Shown here one piece after another: positions 40,732 through 49,627 of a DNA stretch of 64,000 nucleotides. The position numbers and the translations under genes were made by a program. Within the stretch, counting starts at the first letter, position 1. Each line of letters begins with the position of its first letter. Origin of the DNA: Prochlorococcus marinus CUG1435 (lineage in GTDB: Bacteria > Cyanobacteriota > Cyanobacteriia > PCC-6307 > Cyanobiaceae); assembly GCA_017644375.1 (NCBI GenBank), contig JAEPLP010000001.1, forward strand, positions 1,286,001 to 1,350,000, in the 5' to 3' direction. Below the pieces are notes generated by a model that worked only from the letters and a program-made list of their open reading frames with translations, had not been told where the DNA came from and did not search any database.

Positions 40732-41903
40732 TGAGTTTTTCTTTTTTAAAATTTAGAAAAATACCATTGGCTTGGTTGTTGTTAACTAGGCAACCATTAA
40801 GGTTAGCAGTTGCCATAGCTGGAATCAGTTTTGCAGGTATTTTGATGTTTATGCAATTAGGTTTTAGAGATGGTTTATTTGACACGAGCGTAACTATTCA
40901 TAAACTTCTAGATGCCGATCTTGTTTTGATAAGTCCTAGATCAAAAAGTTCTATAAGCATGAGTGGATTCCCAAAAAGAAGGTTAATCCAAACTCTTGCA
41001 GTAGAAAATGTCGAAAAAACTACCCCCGTTAATCTAAATTATTTACTTTGGAGAAATCCCGAAAATCTTAAAACTAGATCAATACTTGCATTAGGTTTTA
41101 ATCCCTCCGATTCACTTCTTTTAGATGACGGATTCTCAAAGAAAGCTTATAAATTGAGAAATCCATCTAGAGTTCTTTTTGACAAACTATCTAGACCTGA
41201 ATTTGGACCGATTGAAGAATGGTTCTTATCTGAAAAAAAAGTTGAGACTGAGGTTGCTGGAAAAAGAGTAATTGTTGAAGGCCTTGTGGAGTTGGGACCA
41301 TCTTTTGGTGCAGATGGTAATTTGATAACTAGTCGAGAAACCTTCTTAAGACTTTTTCCTGCTAATCCTCCTGGCAGTATAGAAATTGGTTTGGTTAAGC
41401 TAAAAAAAGGATCTGATCCTGAATTGATTTCAAAGATATTAAACAACTCACTCCCAAATGATGTTAGGGTTCTTACAAAAAAACAATTTATAGAATTTGA
41501 GAAGAATTATTGGAAAAATAGTACTGCAATAGGTTTTATATTTAGTCTGGGAGCTTTGATGGGTTTCGTTGTAGGGTGTGTGGTCGTTTATCAAATTCTT
41601 TATAGTGATGTTACAGATCACCTCCCAGAGTACGCCACCTTGTTGGCAATGGGGTATAGACTTAAGTCCCTTTTCTTTGTCGTAGCTAGAGAAGGGTTTT
41701 TATTGGCATTGTTTGGTTATTTACCTGCTTATTTCTCTGGCCAGATTCTTTACTCAGTCATAAGAAGTTCTACTAAACTACCAATAATAATGGATGCAGA
41801 TAAAACTATTTTAATTTTCGTATTAGTTTTAGTTATGTGTATGGGGTCAGCCGCTGTTGCGATGCGTAAATTAGTTGACGCTGATCCTGCCGAAATTTTT
41901 TAA
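40731..41903 (+). CDS. devC: DevC-type ABC exporter permease
   Basis: 390 residues. One N-terminal membrane segment (RLAVAIAGISFAGILMFMQLGF), a large periplasmic domain of about 220 residues, and three C-terminal membrane helices: the FtsX/MacB topology. It shares one base with the devB stop. With DevA it powers export through DevB. Confidence 0.87.
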   Translation: MSFSFLKFRKIPLAWLLLTRQPLRLAVAIAGISFAGILMFMQLGFRDGLFDTSVTIHKLLDADLVLISPRSKSSISMSGFPKRRLIQTLAVENVEKTTPVNLNYLLWRNPENLKTRSILALGFNPSDSLLLDDGFSKKAYKLRNPSRVLFDKLSRPEFGPIEEWFLSEKKVETEVAGKRVIVEGLVELGPSFGADGNLITSRETFLRLFPANPPGSIEIGLVKLKKGSDPELISKILNNSLPNDVRVLTKKQFIEFEKNYWKNSTAIGFIFSLGALMGFVVGCVVVYQILYSDVTDHLPEYATLLAMGYRLKSLFFVVAREGFLLALFGYLPAYFSGQILYSVIRSSTKLPIIMDADKTILIFVLVLVMCMGSAAVAMRKLVDADPAEIF

Positions 41904-41916
41904 TAATAAAAATTAA

Positions 41917-42645
41917 ATGGTTAAAGTTACTAAATCAGAAAAAAATGTTAAAAACCTAAAAACAGTCTCAATAAATAATTTGAGTCACTTTTATGGAAAA
42001 AATGAGAATAAGAAACAAGTTCTTAATGATGTAAATTTAAATATTGATAAAGGAGAGTTGGTTCTTTTAAAAGGACCTTCTGGATGTGGTAAAACGACTC
42101 TATTAACATTAATTGGTGCCTTGAGAACATGTCAAAGTGGAGATTTAACTGTATTAAATAATCAGTTAAATGGAGCATCAAGGAAAACGCGTCAGATTCT
42201 TAGAAGAAGTATTGGAATGATTTTTCAAGGTCACAATCTTCTGAGATGTTTGACAGCAGAACAAAATGTTCAGATGGGCGCCGATTTAATAAAAGGCTTA
42301 ACATATTTGCAAAGACGTGAAATAGCACGGAATTGGTTGTCAGCAGTAGGATTAGAAGAGCATCATAAAAAATTGCCAAATGACTTATCTGGTGGGCAGA
42401 AACAGAGAGTGGCAATTGCTCGAGCTTTATCTGCCAAACCAAAACTTTTATTGGCTGATGAGCCTACTTCTGCTTTAGATAGCGTCACAGGAAGAGAAAT
42501 AGTAACCCTTTTAAGAAAACTAGCTAAAGAGCAAAATTGTTCTGTACTTATGGTGACGCATGATCCAAGAATTTCTGATATGGCTGATAGGATATTAAAT
42601 ATGGAAGATGGTAAAATTTATGGTGCTCATAGTGAGCTAATATAA
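41917..42645 (+). CDS. devA: DevA-type ABC exporter ATPase
   Basis: 242 residues. Walker A G53-PSGCGKT60, signature LSGGQKQR at 157-164, Walker B LLLADEPTSALD. It follows devC by 13 nt. The family exports glycolipids for the heterocyst envelope in Anabaena; non-heterocystous cyanobacteria use related exporters for other substrates, unknown here. Confidence 0.9.
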   Translation: MVKVTKSEKNVKNLKTVSINNLSHFYGKNENKKQVLNDVNLNIDKGELVLLKGPSGCGKTTLLTLIGALRTCQSGDLTVLNNQLNGASRKTRQILRRSIGMIFQGHNLLRCLTAEQNVQMGADLIKGLTYLQRREIARNWLSAVGLEEHHKKLPNDLSGGQKQRVAIARALSAKPKLLLADEPTSALDSVTGREIVTLLRKLAKEQNCSVLMVTHDPRISDMADRILNMEDGKIYGAHSELI

Positions 42646-42663
42646 ATAAAAGTCAAAAATTTC

Positions 42664-42813
42664 ATGTCTAAGAGAAGGAATCTAAAAAAAGAAAAGCAGG
42701 AACGTAATCGAGCGTATGCTAGAAAATTCAAAAAACGGAAATTAAGATCTGATGGAAGACCAGATGGTGGAAATGTTACAGGCACAGTAAACAATGGCGG
42801 TGCAGCTGATTAG
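42664..42813 (+). CDS. 49-residue strongly basic protein
   Basis: ATG at 42664: MSKRRNLKKEKQERNRAYARKFKKRKLRSDGRPDGGNVTGTV, ending NNGGAAD. Net charge is very positive in the first 33 residues and the C-terminus is neutral and Gly/Asn-rich. Looks like an RNA-binding or ribosome-associated peptide, by composition only. 18 nt downstream of devA. Confidence 0.6.
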   Translation: MSKRRNLKKEKQERNRAYARKFKKRKLRSDGRPDGGNVTGTVNNGGAAD

Positions 42814-42874
42814 GGTATATCTTTTTTTTTAATCTTTTGGAGTCCAATATATTATGCATATTTAAGACATGATC

Positions 42875-43786
42875 ATGAATGTAAGTATTGTTATACCGAC
42901 TTACAATAGATTACCTATATTAAAAAAATGTCTCTTTGCGCTTGAGAATCAAAAATTAAATACAAATATCAGTGCTTATGAAGTAATAGTAGTTGATGAT
43001 GGATCAACTGATGGTACAACTGCATGGATAAATAAAAACAAAACTAATCTCCCACACGTTATTTTATTTCAGCAAGAACATGGAGGGCCTGCACTTGGAA
43101 GAAATTTAGGAGTAATTAAATCAAAATATGAAATTATTATATTTATTGATAGTGATCTTATCGTTTTAGAAAACTTTATAAATTGTCACGTTGAAAAATT
43201 GCTTGCCTCTTGGAGAAAAAATGATAAAAAATGTTTTACCTATGGCTCGGTAGTCAATACATCTAATTTTCTAAATCCTCAGAGTGAAAAATATAAATTA
43301 ATGGATACTTCTTTTGCTTACTTCGCTACTGGGAATGTTGCGATATCAAAAGAATTGATTCTAAGTGTCGGATTATTTGATACCTCTTTTAGTCTTTACG
43401 GTTGGGAGGATTTAGAACTTGGAGAAAGATTAAAAAAAATTGGGACAAAATTAATTAAATGTCCAAATGCAGTAGGTTTTCATTGGCATCCGCCATTTAA
43501 TTGCGAACAAATAGATTCACTAATAGGTCAAGAAAAAGAGAGAGCAAAAATGGCTTTAGTGTTTTATAAGAAACATCCAAATTTAAGGGTCAGATTTATG
43601 ATTCAATTAACTCCTCTTCATAACTTAATTTGGCAAATTCTTTGCTTGGGGGGATTAATCAGTGTTGATAGAATCCTTCCTTTATTAAGATTCCTAGTAA
43701 ATATTAGAAGAAATAGACTCGCACTTGAGATATTTAGGATACCTCTAAATATGATTTACATTAAACAGTTAACCAAATCAAGATAA
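42875..43786 (+). CDS. Family 2 glycosyltransferase
   Basis: 303 residues from Met 42875 (MNVSIVIPTYNRLP); the frame also has Met at 42869. GT-A fold motifs: the N-terminal V-I-P-T-Y-N-R, D-D-G-S-T-D-G, then I-D-S-D-L as the metal-binding D-x-D, and a later GWEDLELGERLKKIG. The C-terminal part (LTPLHNLIWQILCLGG) is hydrophobic and may bind the membrane. It could act in cell-surface polysaccharide synthesis. Confidence 0.85.
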   Translation: MNVSIVIPTYNRLPILKKCLFALENQKLNTNISAYEVIVVDDGSTDGTTAWINKNKTNLPHVILFQQEHGGPALGRNLGVIKSKYEIIIFIDSDLIVLENFINCHVEKLLASWRKNDKKCFTYGSVVNTSNFLNPQSEKYKLMDTSFAYFATGNVAISKELILSVGLFDTSFSLYGWEDLELGERLKKIGTKLIKCPNAVGFHWHPPFNCEQIDSLIGQEKERAKMALVFYKKHPNLRVRFMIQLTPLHNLIWQILCLGGLISVDRILPLLRFLVNIRRNRLALEIFRIPLNMIYIKQLTKSR

Positions 43787-43839
43787 AAAACTTTTAGAAA
43801 TACACATCACTTGCTAGAATTGTTGAAATTAAATCCACA

Positions 43840-43903
43840 CATCTGACAGTTTCGGGTGAATTATCAATATTAATTCCCCGTCAGATGGAGGCTAACCCGA
43901 AAC
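43840..43903 (+). promoter_or_regulatory. rpsB leader with a predicted pseudoknot
   Basis: Four arms interleave in the order a-b-a'-b'. CATCTGAC (43840-43847) pairs with GTCAGATG (43880-43887): 8 perfect pairs. GTTTCGGGT (43849-43857) pairs with ACCCGAAAC (43895-43903): 9 perfect pairs. This is the topology of an H-type pseudoknot. A small hairpin GAATTA/TAATTC (43858-43863/43871-43876) sits inside. A GGAGG (43887-43891) lies in the fold 24-29 nt before the rpsB ATG at 43916. Ribosomal protein leaders often fold this way to bind their own product; S2 binding is inference. Confidence 0.7.
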
Positions 43904-43915
43904 CCCTTTTAAATT

Positions 43916-44620
43916 ATGGCTGTTGTATCACTATCAGAAATGATGGAAGCTGGTGCTCATTTTGGGCATCAAACTAGACGTTGGAATCCCAAGATGTCTA
44001 AGTATATATATTGCGCAAGAAATGGAGTTCATATTATTGATCTTGTAAAAACGGCATTGTGTATGAACAATGCATATAAATGGACTAGAAACGCAGCAAA
44101 AAGTGGTAAAAGGTTCCTATTTGTCGGCACAAAAAAACAAGCATCAGATGTAGTAGCTCAGGAAGCTACACGCTGTGGAGCTGCATATGTAAATCAAAGA
44201 TGGCTTGGAGGGATGTTGACTAATTGGACAACAATGAAAGCTAGGATTGAAAGATTAAAGGATCTAGAAAGAATGGAAAGTAGTGGTTCGATAGCAATGA
44301 GGCCTAAAAAAGAAGCTGCAGTATTAAGGAGAGAACTTGAAAGATTACAAAAATACTTAGGTGGACTTAAGGGCATGAGAAGATTACCAGATGTAGTTGT
44401 TTTGGTTGATCAGAGAAGAGAATCTAATGCAGTACTAGAAGCTAGAAAATTAGATATCTCACTCGTATCAATGTTGGATACAAACTGCGATCCGGATTTG
44501 TGTGAAGTTCCAATTCCTTGTAATGATGATGCCGTTAGATCTGTGCAACTTATTTTAGGAAGACTTGCAGATGCCATAAATGAGGGTAGAAAAGGCTCTA
44601 ATGCAGAAAGAAAAAATTAA
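43916..44620 (+). CDS. rpsB: 30S ribosomal protein S2
   Basis: 234 residues. Typical S2 motifs: [44 protein letters not shown] and PDVVVLVD. Essential small-subunit protein; tsf follows 45 nt downstream as in most bacteria. Preceded by the pseudoknot leader (see 43840). Confidence 0.97.
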   Translation: MAVVSLSEMMEAGAHFGHQTRRWNPKMSKYIYCARNGVHIIDLVKTALCMNNAYKWTRNAAKSGKRFLFVGTKKQASDVVAQEATRCGAAYVNQRWLGGMLTNWTTMKARIERLKDLERMESSGSIAMRPKKEAAVLRRELERLQKYLGGLKGMRRLPDVVVLVDQRRESNAVLEARKLDISLVSMLDTNCDPDLCEVPIPCNDDAVRSVQLILGRLADAINEGRKGSNAERKN

Positions 44621-44664
44621 ATTTCAATTTAAAACTTACTATTCACTATTTTTTATTACTTCAA

Positions 44665-45321
44665 ATGGGAAACATTACAGCAAAACTTGTAAAAGATCTT
44701 AGAGACAAGACTGGCGCAGGAATGATGGACTGCAAAAAAGCACTTAACGAAACTGACGGAAATGTAGATAAAGCTTTGGAATGGTTAAGAAAAAAAGGCA
44801 TAGCTAGTGCTGAAAAGAAATCTGGAAGAGTGGCGGCCGAAGGGTCAATTGGTAGTTATATACATACTGGATCAAGAGTGGGAGTTTTACTAGAGTTAAA
44901 TTGTGAAACTGATTTCGTTGCAAGAGGTGATATATTCCAATCTCTTGTGAAGGATGTCTCAATGCAAGTAGCAGCCTGCCCAAATGTTGAGTATGTATCA
45001 ATTGATGAAATACCAGAAGATGTTGTGGAAAAAGAAAAGCAGATTGAAATGGGTAGGGATGATTTATCAGGCAAACCAGAACAAATTAAAGAAAAAATAG
45101 TTGAAGGGAGAATAGCAAAAAGACTTAATGAACTAGTTTTGCTTTCACAACCTTATATTAAAGATAGTTCTCTAACAGTTGAGGATCTTGTTAAACAAGC
45201 AGCTGCAAAAATTGGGGAAAATATTAAAGTTAGACGCTTTACAAGATATACATTAGGTGAAGGTATTGAAAAAAATCAGATGGACTTCGCTGAAGAGGTT
45301 GCATCAATGCAATCAAACTAG
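44665..45321 (+). CDS. tsf: Elongation factor Ts
   Basis: 218 residues. N-terminal [23 protein letters not shown] is the EF-Ts signature, followed by CETDFVARG. Guanine nucleotide exchange factor for EF-Tu. The next gene starts 5 bases after its stop. Confidence 0.97.
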   Translation: MGNITAKLVKDLRDKTGAGMMDCKKALNETDGNVDKALEWLRKKGIASAEKKSGRVAAEGSIGSYIHTGSRVGVLLELNCETDFVARGDIFQSLVKDVSMQVAACPNVEYVSIDEIPEDVVEKEKQIEMGRDDLSGKPEQIKEKIVEGRIAKRLNELVLLSQPYIKDSSLTVEDLVKQAAAKIGENIKVRRFTRYTLGEGIEKNQMDFAEEVASMQSN

Positions 45322-45325
45322 TCAC

Positions 45326-46405
45326 TTGAATGATTTGAATAACTTCAATAATTATATAGATAAAATTAATTCTCAATTAGAGAGAGCAGACATACAAAAA
45401 AGAATTTTAACTAGAAATATCTATAGGGAATATGAACTTTATCTTAATCTCGTAAGAGATCTACTTTACATCTCTGTAGAAAAAGGTATTAACCAAATAT
45501 ATAGTTATCCAACAATTAATGATAATTTTTTAAATGAAAATGAATTCTGTAGTCTCTTTGAAAAAAAAATAAGTAAATTGATATTTACGAATTTGCCCTT
45601 ATTAACAATAGAACAATTAAAAATAAATGAAATTGAACAAAATAAAAATAAGAGAATTAATTTAACTATTTTTGATGGTTCCACAAAAACAAAGGATGAT
45701 CAAAAAGAAAAATTTCAAGATGAAGATGGTTTTCAATTCAAAGAACCAACTCATTTTCACATAAGTAAAGATTTTTCAAACACTTCTGAATATTATCAAC
45801 CTCATAATTATGAGAAATTCGTATCGCTTGATTTAGATAATAACGATCATGATAATTATTTATCCAACAACAATATTTTTGAAAACTTAGGAGTTGAAAA
45901 ACAATTTATTTCCTCCCTACTTGAATTAATAGGAGAAGAAAAGGTTGAAAAAACAAGACATTCAGAAAAAGATAATATCAACCAAACGGATAATTCACCA
46001 AAAAATCATATTCTTAAAAATTTTGATTTAATAGAAAAATCATTGGAAAATTTACTTTTGAATCTTTCATATAATATTAACCAAGAATTATTTAAGGCAA
46101 ATCTTATAAAAAAGATGATATCTAAAGATTCCTTTGAGTACTTAGTAGACAAAAAATTAAATATAAAACATCCACATCCTTTTGTTATTAATTTCGAATT
46201 AAACTTGAATCGGTCATCATTAAACGACAATAATTTTACAAGTATTATTTTCTTCAATATATCTACTGTTGAGTTAGAGTTTAAAAATCTAAATCTTTCT
46301 ATTCAAAGGAATAAAATAAATGAGCTAAAAAATCAATTTCAGCGTTTGATTAAAAAAGAGATATATTGGAGGCAAAAAGATATAACTTTGAATAAGATAC
46401 GTTGA
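45326..46405 (+). CDS. Conserved hypothetical protein between tsf and recG
   Basis: 359 residues from TTG at 45326, 5 nt after the tsf stop; the frame runs upstream into tsf (a GTG at 45257) but the N-terminal part there is not convincing. Mostly polar and helical with Asn/Lys/Asp-rich low-complexity stretches, few cysteines, no membrane segment. The C-terminus has a coiled-coil part (ELEFKNLNLSIQRNKINELKNQFQ). I know of no named family; the AT-driven Asn/Lys content hides similarity. Lies directly upstream of recG. Confidence 0.7.
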   Translation: MNDLNNFNNYIDKINSQLERADIQKRILTRNIYREYELYLNLVRDLLYISVEKGINQIYSYPTINDNFLNENEFCSLFEKKISKLIFTNLPLLTIEQLKINEIEQNKNKRINLTIFDGSTKTKDDQKEKFQDEDGFQFKEPTHFHISKDFSNTSEYYQPHNYEKFVSLDLDNNDHDNYLSNNNIFENLGVEKQFISSLLELIGEEKVEKTRHSEKDNINQTDNSPKNHILKNFDLIEKSLENLLLNLSYNINQELFKANLIKKMISKDSFEYLVDKKLNIKHPHPFVINFELNLNRSSLNDNNFTSIIFFNISTVELEFKNLNLSIQRNKINELKNQFQRLIKKEIYWRQKDITLNKIR

Positions 46406-46426
46406 AAAAATAACTCTTTTTCAAAT

Positions 46427-48883
46427 GTGACTATTATTGGGAATAATAATAAATTAATTAAAGATTGGATAAGAACTCTTCAAAAGTCTCTAACTATTGA
46501 AACTGAAAATAAATTTATTAACACTCTAGGAAGAGAAAAATATTTTAATGATTATTTGCATCAATCATTGAAAAGACTAGATAATCTAAATCTCACAGAC
46601 GAATATTTGAGGATATTTTATGAATTTTCTAAGAAATATAATGAATATAATAAATTAGATGAAAATCAAAGAAAAAGGTTAATTATAGATACAAGAAAAA
46701 ATCTTTATAAACTAGGCAAAACTCTAGAAAATGAAGGTTCTAATGATATTTCTAATAAAGTTTTTCTGAATAATGCTGATTCAAGTTTGTCTTTTGATTC
46801 AGATATTTCATTAATAAAAAATGTAGGAAAAGTTTATAAAAATAAGCTTAATGAATTAGGGATATTTCATATAAAAGATCTAATTAATTATTTCCCACGA
46901 ACATATCTAGACTATACGAATAGAGTCAAGATAATAAATTTAAAACCAGAAAATTTATACACCTGCATCGGAAACGTTAAAAGATTTTATATTCATAAGA
47001 GTAAAAAAAATAGCAATTTATCAATAATGAATATTATAGTTTCTGATGATTCGTCTTCAATAAAGGTTACAAAATTTTTTTTAGGAAGAAGATTTAGATC
47101 TTACTCCTTCTTCACATCTCAAAAATCTTTGTATATTCCTGGAACCAAATTAGCAATTTCCGGTAAGGTCAAATTGACAGAGTATGGCAAAACTTTTGTA
47201 GATCCGCAGATTGAGATTCTTAAGGATAACAATGATAATTTTAATTTCTCAGGAAAAATATTACCTTTATATTCATTAGGTGATGCATTATCAAATATGA
47301 GTTTTATAAAACTTATGAAAAAGGTACTAATTTATGCAAAGCAATATCCAGAAATTTTAAATAAAAAACAACTTGATTCATTATCTTTATTATCAAAAGG
47401 AGAGTCTTTGATTAATATTCATTTCCCACCAACTCAACAGGCACTTATTGAGTCAAAAAAACGTTTGGTTTTTGATGAGTTATTCCTACTTCAAATAAAG
47501 TTCCTACTTAGAAAACGAAAGACTAATAAAAATTTAACTTCCCAACAATTACCTCAAAAGAAATCTTTATTAAAAGAATTTTTAAATACTTTTCCTTTTG
47601 CATTAACAAAATCACAAGAAAATGTTTTAAATGAAATTAAGAAAGATTTATCTAATCCCGAACCAATGTCTAGATTGCTTCAGGGAGATGTGGGAAGCGG
47701 TAAAACTATAATTGCAATAGCGTCTCTTTTACTAGTCATTGAAAAAAACCTGCAAGGTGCATTTATGGTCCCAACTGAGGTATTGGCAGAACAGCATTAT
47801 AAAAATTTATTAAAATATTTGAATCCCCTTTTAGTTTCTGTTGAACTACTTACTGGGAACACTCCTCAAAAAAAGAGAAAAGAAATTTTCTCTAATTTGA
47901 ACAATGGATTAGTTGATATCCTCGTAGGTACTCATGCATTATTTGAGGATAAAGTAATCTTTAATTCATTAGGCATGGTAGTAATTGATGAACAACATAG
48001 GTTTGGAGTTACTCAAAGAAATAGATTACTAAATAAAGGAGAAAATACTAACTTGTTATCAATGACAGCAACACCAATTCCAAGAACTCTTGCGCTTTCT
48101 ATTTATGGTGATTTAGATGTGAGTCAAATTACAGAACTCCCTCCTGGGAGAGTTCCCATAACAACAAAAATAATTTCAGAAGACGATTTAACTAACTTGT
48201 TCAAGATTGTTGATGATGAGATTAATAAGGGAAAGCAAGCTTATGTGATTTTGCCACTTATAGAAGATTCAGAAAAAATGAATTTAAGCTCTGCAAAGAA
48301 AACATTCAAACATTTATCAGAAGAGGTCTTTTTTAACAAAAAAGTTGGATTATTACATGGCAAATTAAGTTCACAAGAAAAGAATGAAGTAATTAATTCT
48401 TTTTTAAAGAATGAAATTAATATATTGGTTTCAACCACAGTAATTGAGGTTGGTATTGATGTGCCTAACGCCACAATTATGATTATTTATAATTCGGACA
48501 GATTTGGGTTGTCCCAGCTACATCAATTAAGGGGTAGAGTCGGGAGAGGATCAACAAAATCCTTTTGTTATCTGGTAACCCCCGATAAAAATGGATTAGA
48601 AAATAAACGACTTTGTGTTTTGCAAAAATCTAATGATGGCTTTTATATTGCTGAAAAAGACTTGGAGCTTAGAGGACCAGGCCAGATTTTAGGATATAGA
48701 CAATCCGGATTGCCTGATTTTGTACTGGATAATTTACCTAATAATAAATTTCTTATTGAAAAGGCTCGTGAAGAGGCTATTAAGATTGTTAGTGATGATC
48801 CTGATTTAAAAGAAAATATTGTTTTAAGGAATATACTTATTGATAATTCTGATAATAAATTCATTCATGATTTCTTAAATTGA
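46427..48883 (+). CDS. recG: ATP-dependent DNA helicase RecG
   Basis: 818 residues from GTG at 46427. A wedge/OB-fold region (LINYFPRTYLDYTNRVKI...) precedes the helicase core: Walker A QGDVGSGKT near residue 420, DEQHRFG near 520, and a C-terminal QLRGRVGRG motif VI. RecG remodels stalled forks and branched DNA. The N-terminal 100 residues before the wedge are variable. Short spacing (21 nt) from the unknown gene upstream. Confidence 0.94.
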   Translation: MTIIGNNNKLIKDWIRTLQKSLTIETENKFINTLGREKYFNDYLHQSLKRLDNLNLTDEYLRIFYEFSKKYNEYNKLDENQRKRLIIDTRKNLYKLGKTLENEGSNDISNKVFLNNADSSLSFDSDISLIKNVGKVYKNKLNELGIFHIKDLINYFPRTYLDYTNRVKIINLKPENLYTCIGNVKRFYIHKSKKNSNLSIMNIIVSDDSSSIKVTKFFLGRRFRSYSFFTSQKSLYIPGTKLAISGKVKLTEYGKTFVDPQIEILKDNNDNFNFSGKILPLYSLGDALSNMSFIKLMKKVLIYAKQYPEILNKKQLDSLSLLSKGESLINIHFPPTQQALIESKKRLVFDELFLLQIKFLLRKRKTNKNLTSQQLPQKKSLLKEFLNTFPFALTKSQENVLNEIKKDLSNPEPMSRLLQGDVGSGKTIIAIASLLLVIEKNLQGAFMVPTEVLAEQHYKNLLKYLNPLLVSVELLTGNTPQKKRKEIFSNLNNGLVDILVGTHALFEDKVIFNSLGMVVIDEQHRFGVTQRNRLLNKGENTNLLSMTATPIPRTLALSIYGDLDVSQITELPPGRVPITTKIISEDDLTNLFKIVDDEINKGKQAYVILPLIEDSEKMNLSSAKKTFKHLSEEVFFNKKVGLLHGKLSSQEKNEVINSFLKNEINILVSTTVIEVGIDVPNATIMIIYNSDRFGLSQLHQLRGRVGRGSTKSFCYLVTPDKNGLENKRLCVLQKSNDGFYIAEKDLELRGPGQILGYRQSGLPDFVLDNLPNNKFLIEKAREEAIKIVSDDPDLKENIVLRNILIDNSDNKFIHDFLN

Positions 48884-48940
48884 AAACTATCATTGTAATT
48901 TTTGATATATATGCCACTATAAATCAAGTGCAAATTTCAA

Positions 48941-49624
48941 TTGAAAATTTGGAATAAAATACCAATTAAAGATAATGGAGATAAATTAATAGCTATACCT
49001 AGCTGTCTAAAGTTTTTAGAACCCCACCCTTACTCTCATTTAGGAGCGCCTTACAAAGATAAAACCTCTATTTGGAAATTAAGAGAGGAAGTCGTTAATA
49101 GATTATTAAAAGTAAATGATTATTTAATATCAAAGAGTAGTTTTAACCTTTTAATTTATGACAGTTGGCGACCTTTAGAAGTCCAGGAATTTATGTTTAA
49201 AAGAGCATTTTTATTAGAGTGTGAAAAATCCAATATTGATATTTCTTTTGAACATATAAAATCTTATCCATCCATTTTAAAAAAAGTTGAAAAATTTTGG
49301 GCATATCCTTCTTATGACACTAGGTGTCCTCCCCCTCATTCAACTGGGGGTGCATTGGATGTTTGCTTATCAGAAAAAGACGGAAATCTTGTTGGAATGG
49401 GAAGCATGGTTGATCAAATGGATGAAACATCAAATCCTTATTTTTATGCCAACATAAAGAATAAAGACGCAATTACTTGGAATAGTAGAAGAAACTTATT
49501 AAGGGAAATTATGACTAAATTCGGATTTGCTCAACATCCTAATGAATGGTGGCATTTTAGTTATGGTGATCAATTATGGGCTTGGAAAAATAAAAAAGCA
49601 AATGCCCTTTATGGAAAAATTTAA
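48941..49624 (+). CDS. VanX-like D-alanyl-D-alanine dipeptidase (M15D)
   Basis: 227 residues from TTG at 48941. Zinc site: H133 and D140 in HSTGGALD, and H205 in E202-W-W-H. R77 in DSWRP fits the stabilising arginine. The fold is that of DdpX/VanX, which hydrolyse D-Ala-D-Ala. A role in peptidoglycan dipeptide recycling is inferred; no resistance operon surrounds it. Confidence 0.85.
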   Translation: MKIWNKIPIKDNGDKLIAIPSCLKFLEPHPYSHLGAPYKDKTSIWKLREEVVNRLLKVNDYLISKSSFNLLIYDSWRPLEVQEFMFKRAFLLECEKSNIDISFEHIKSYPSILKKVEKFWAYPSYDTRCPPPHSTGGALDVCLSEKDGNLVGMGSMVDQMDETSNPYFYANIKNKDAITWNSRRNLLREIMTKFGFAQHPNEWWHFSYGDQLWAWKNKKANALYGKI

Positions 49625-49627
49625 ATT

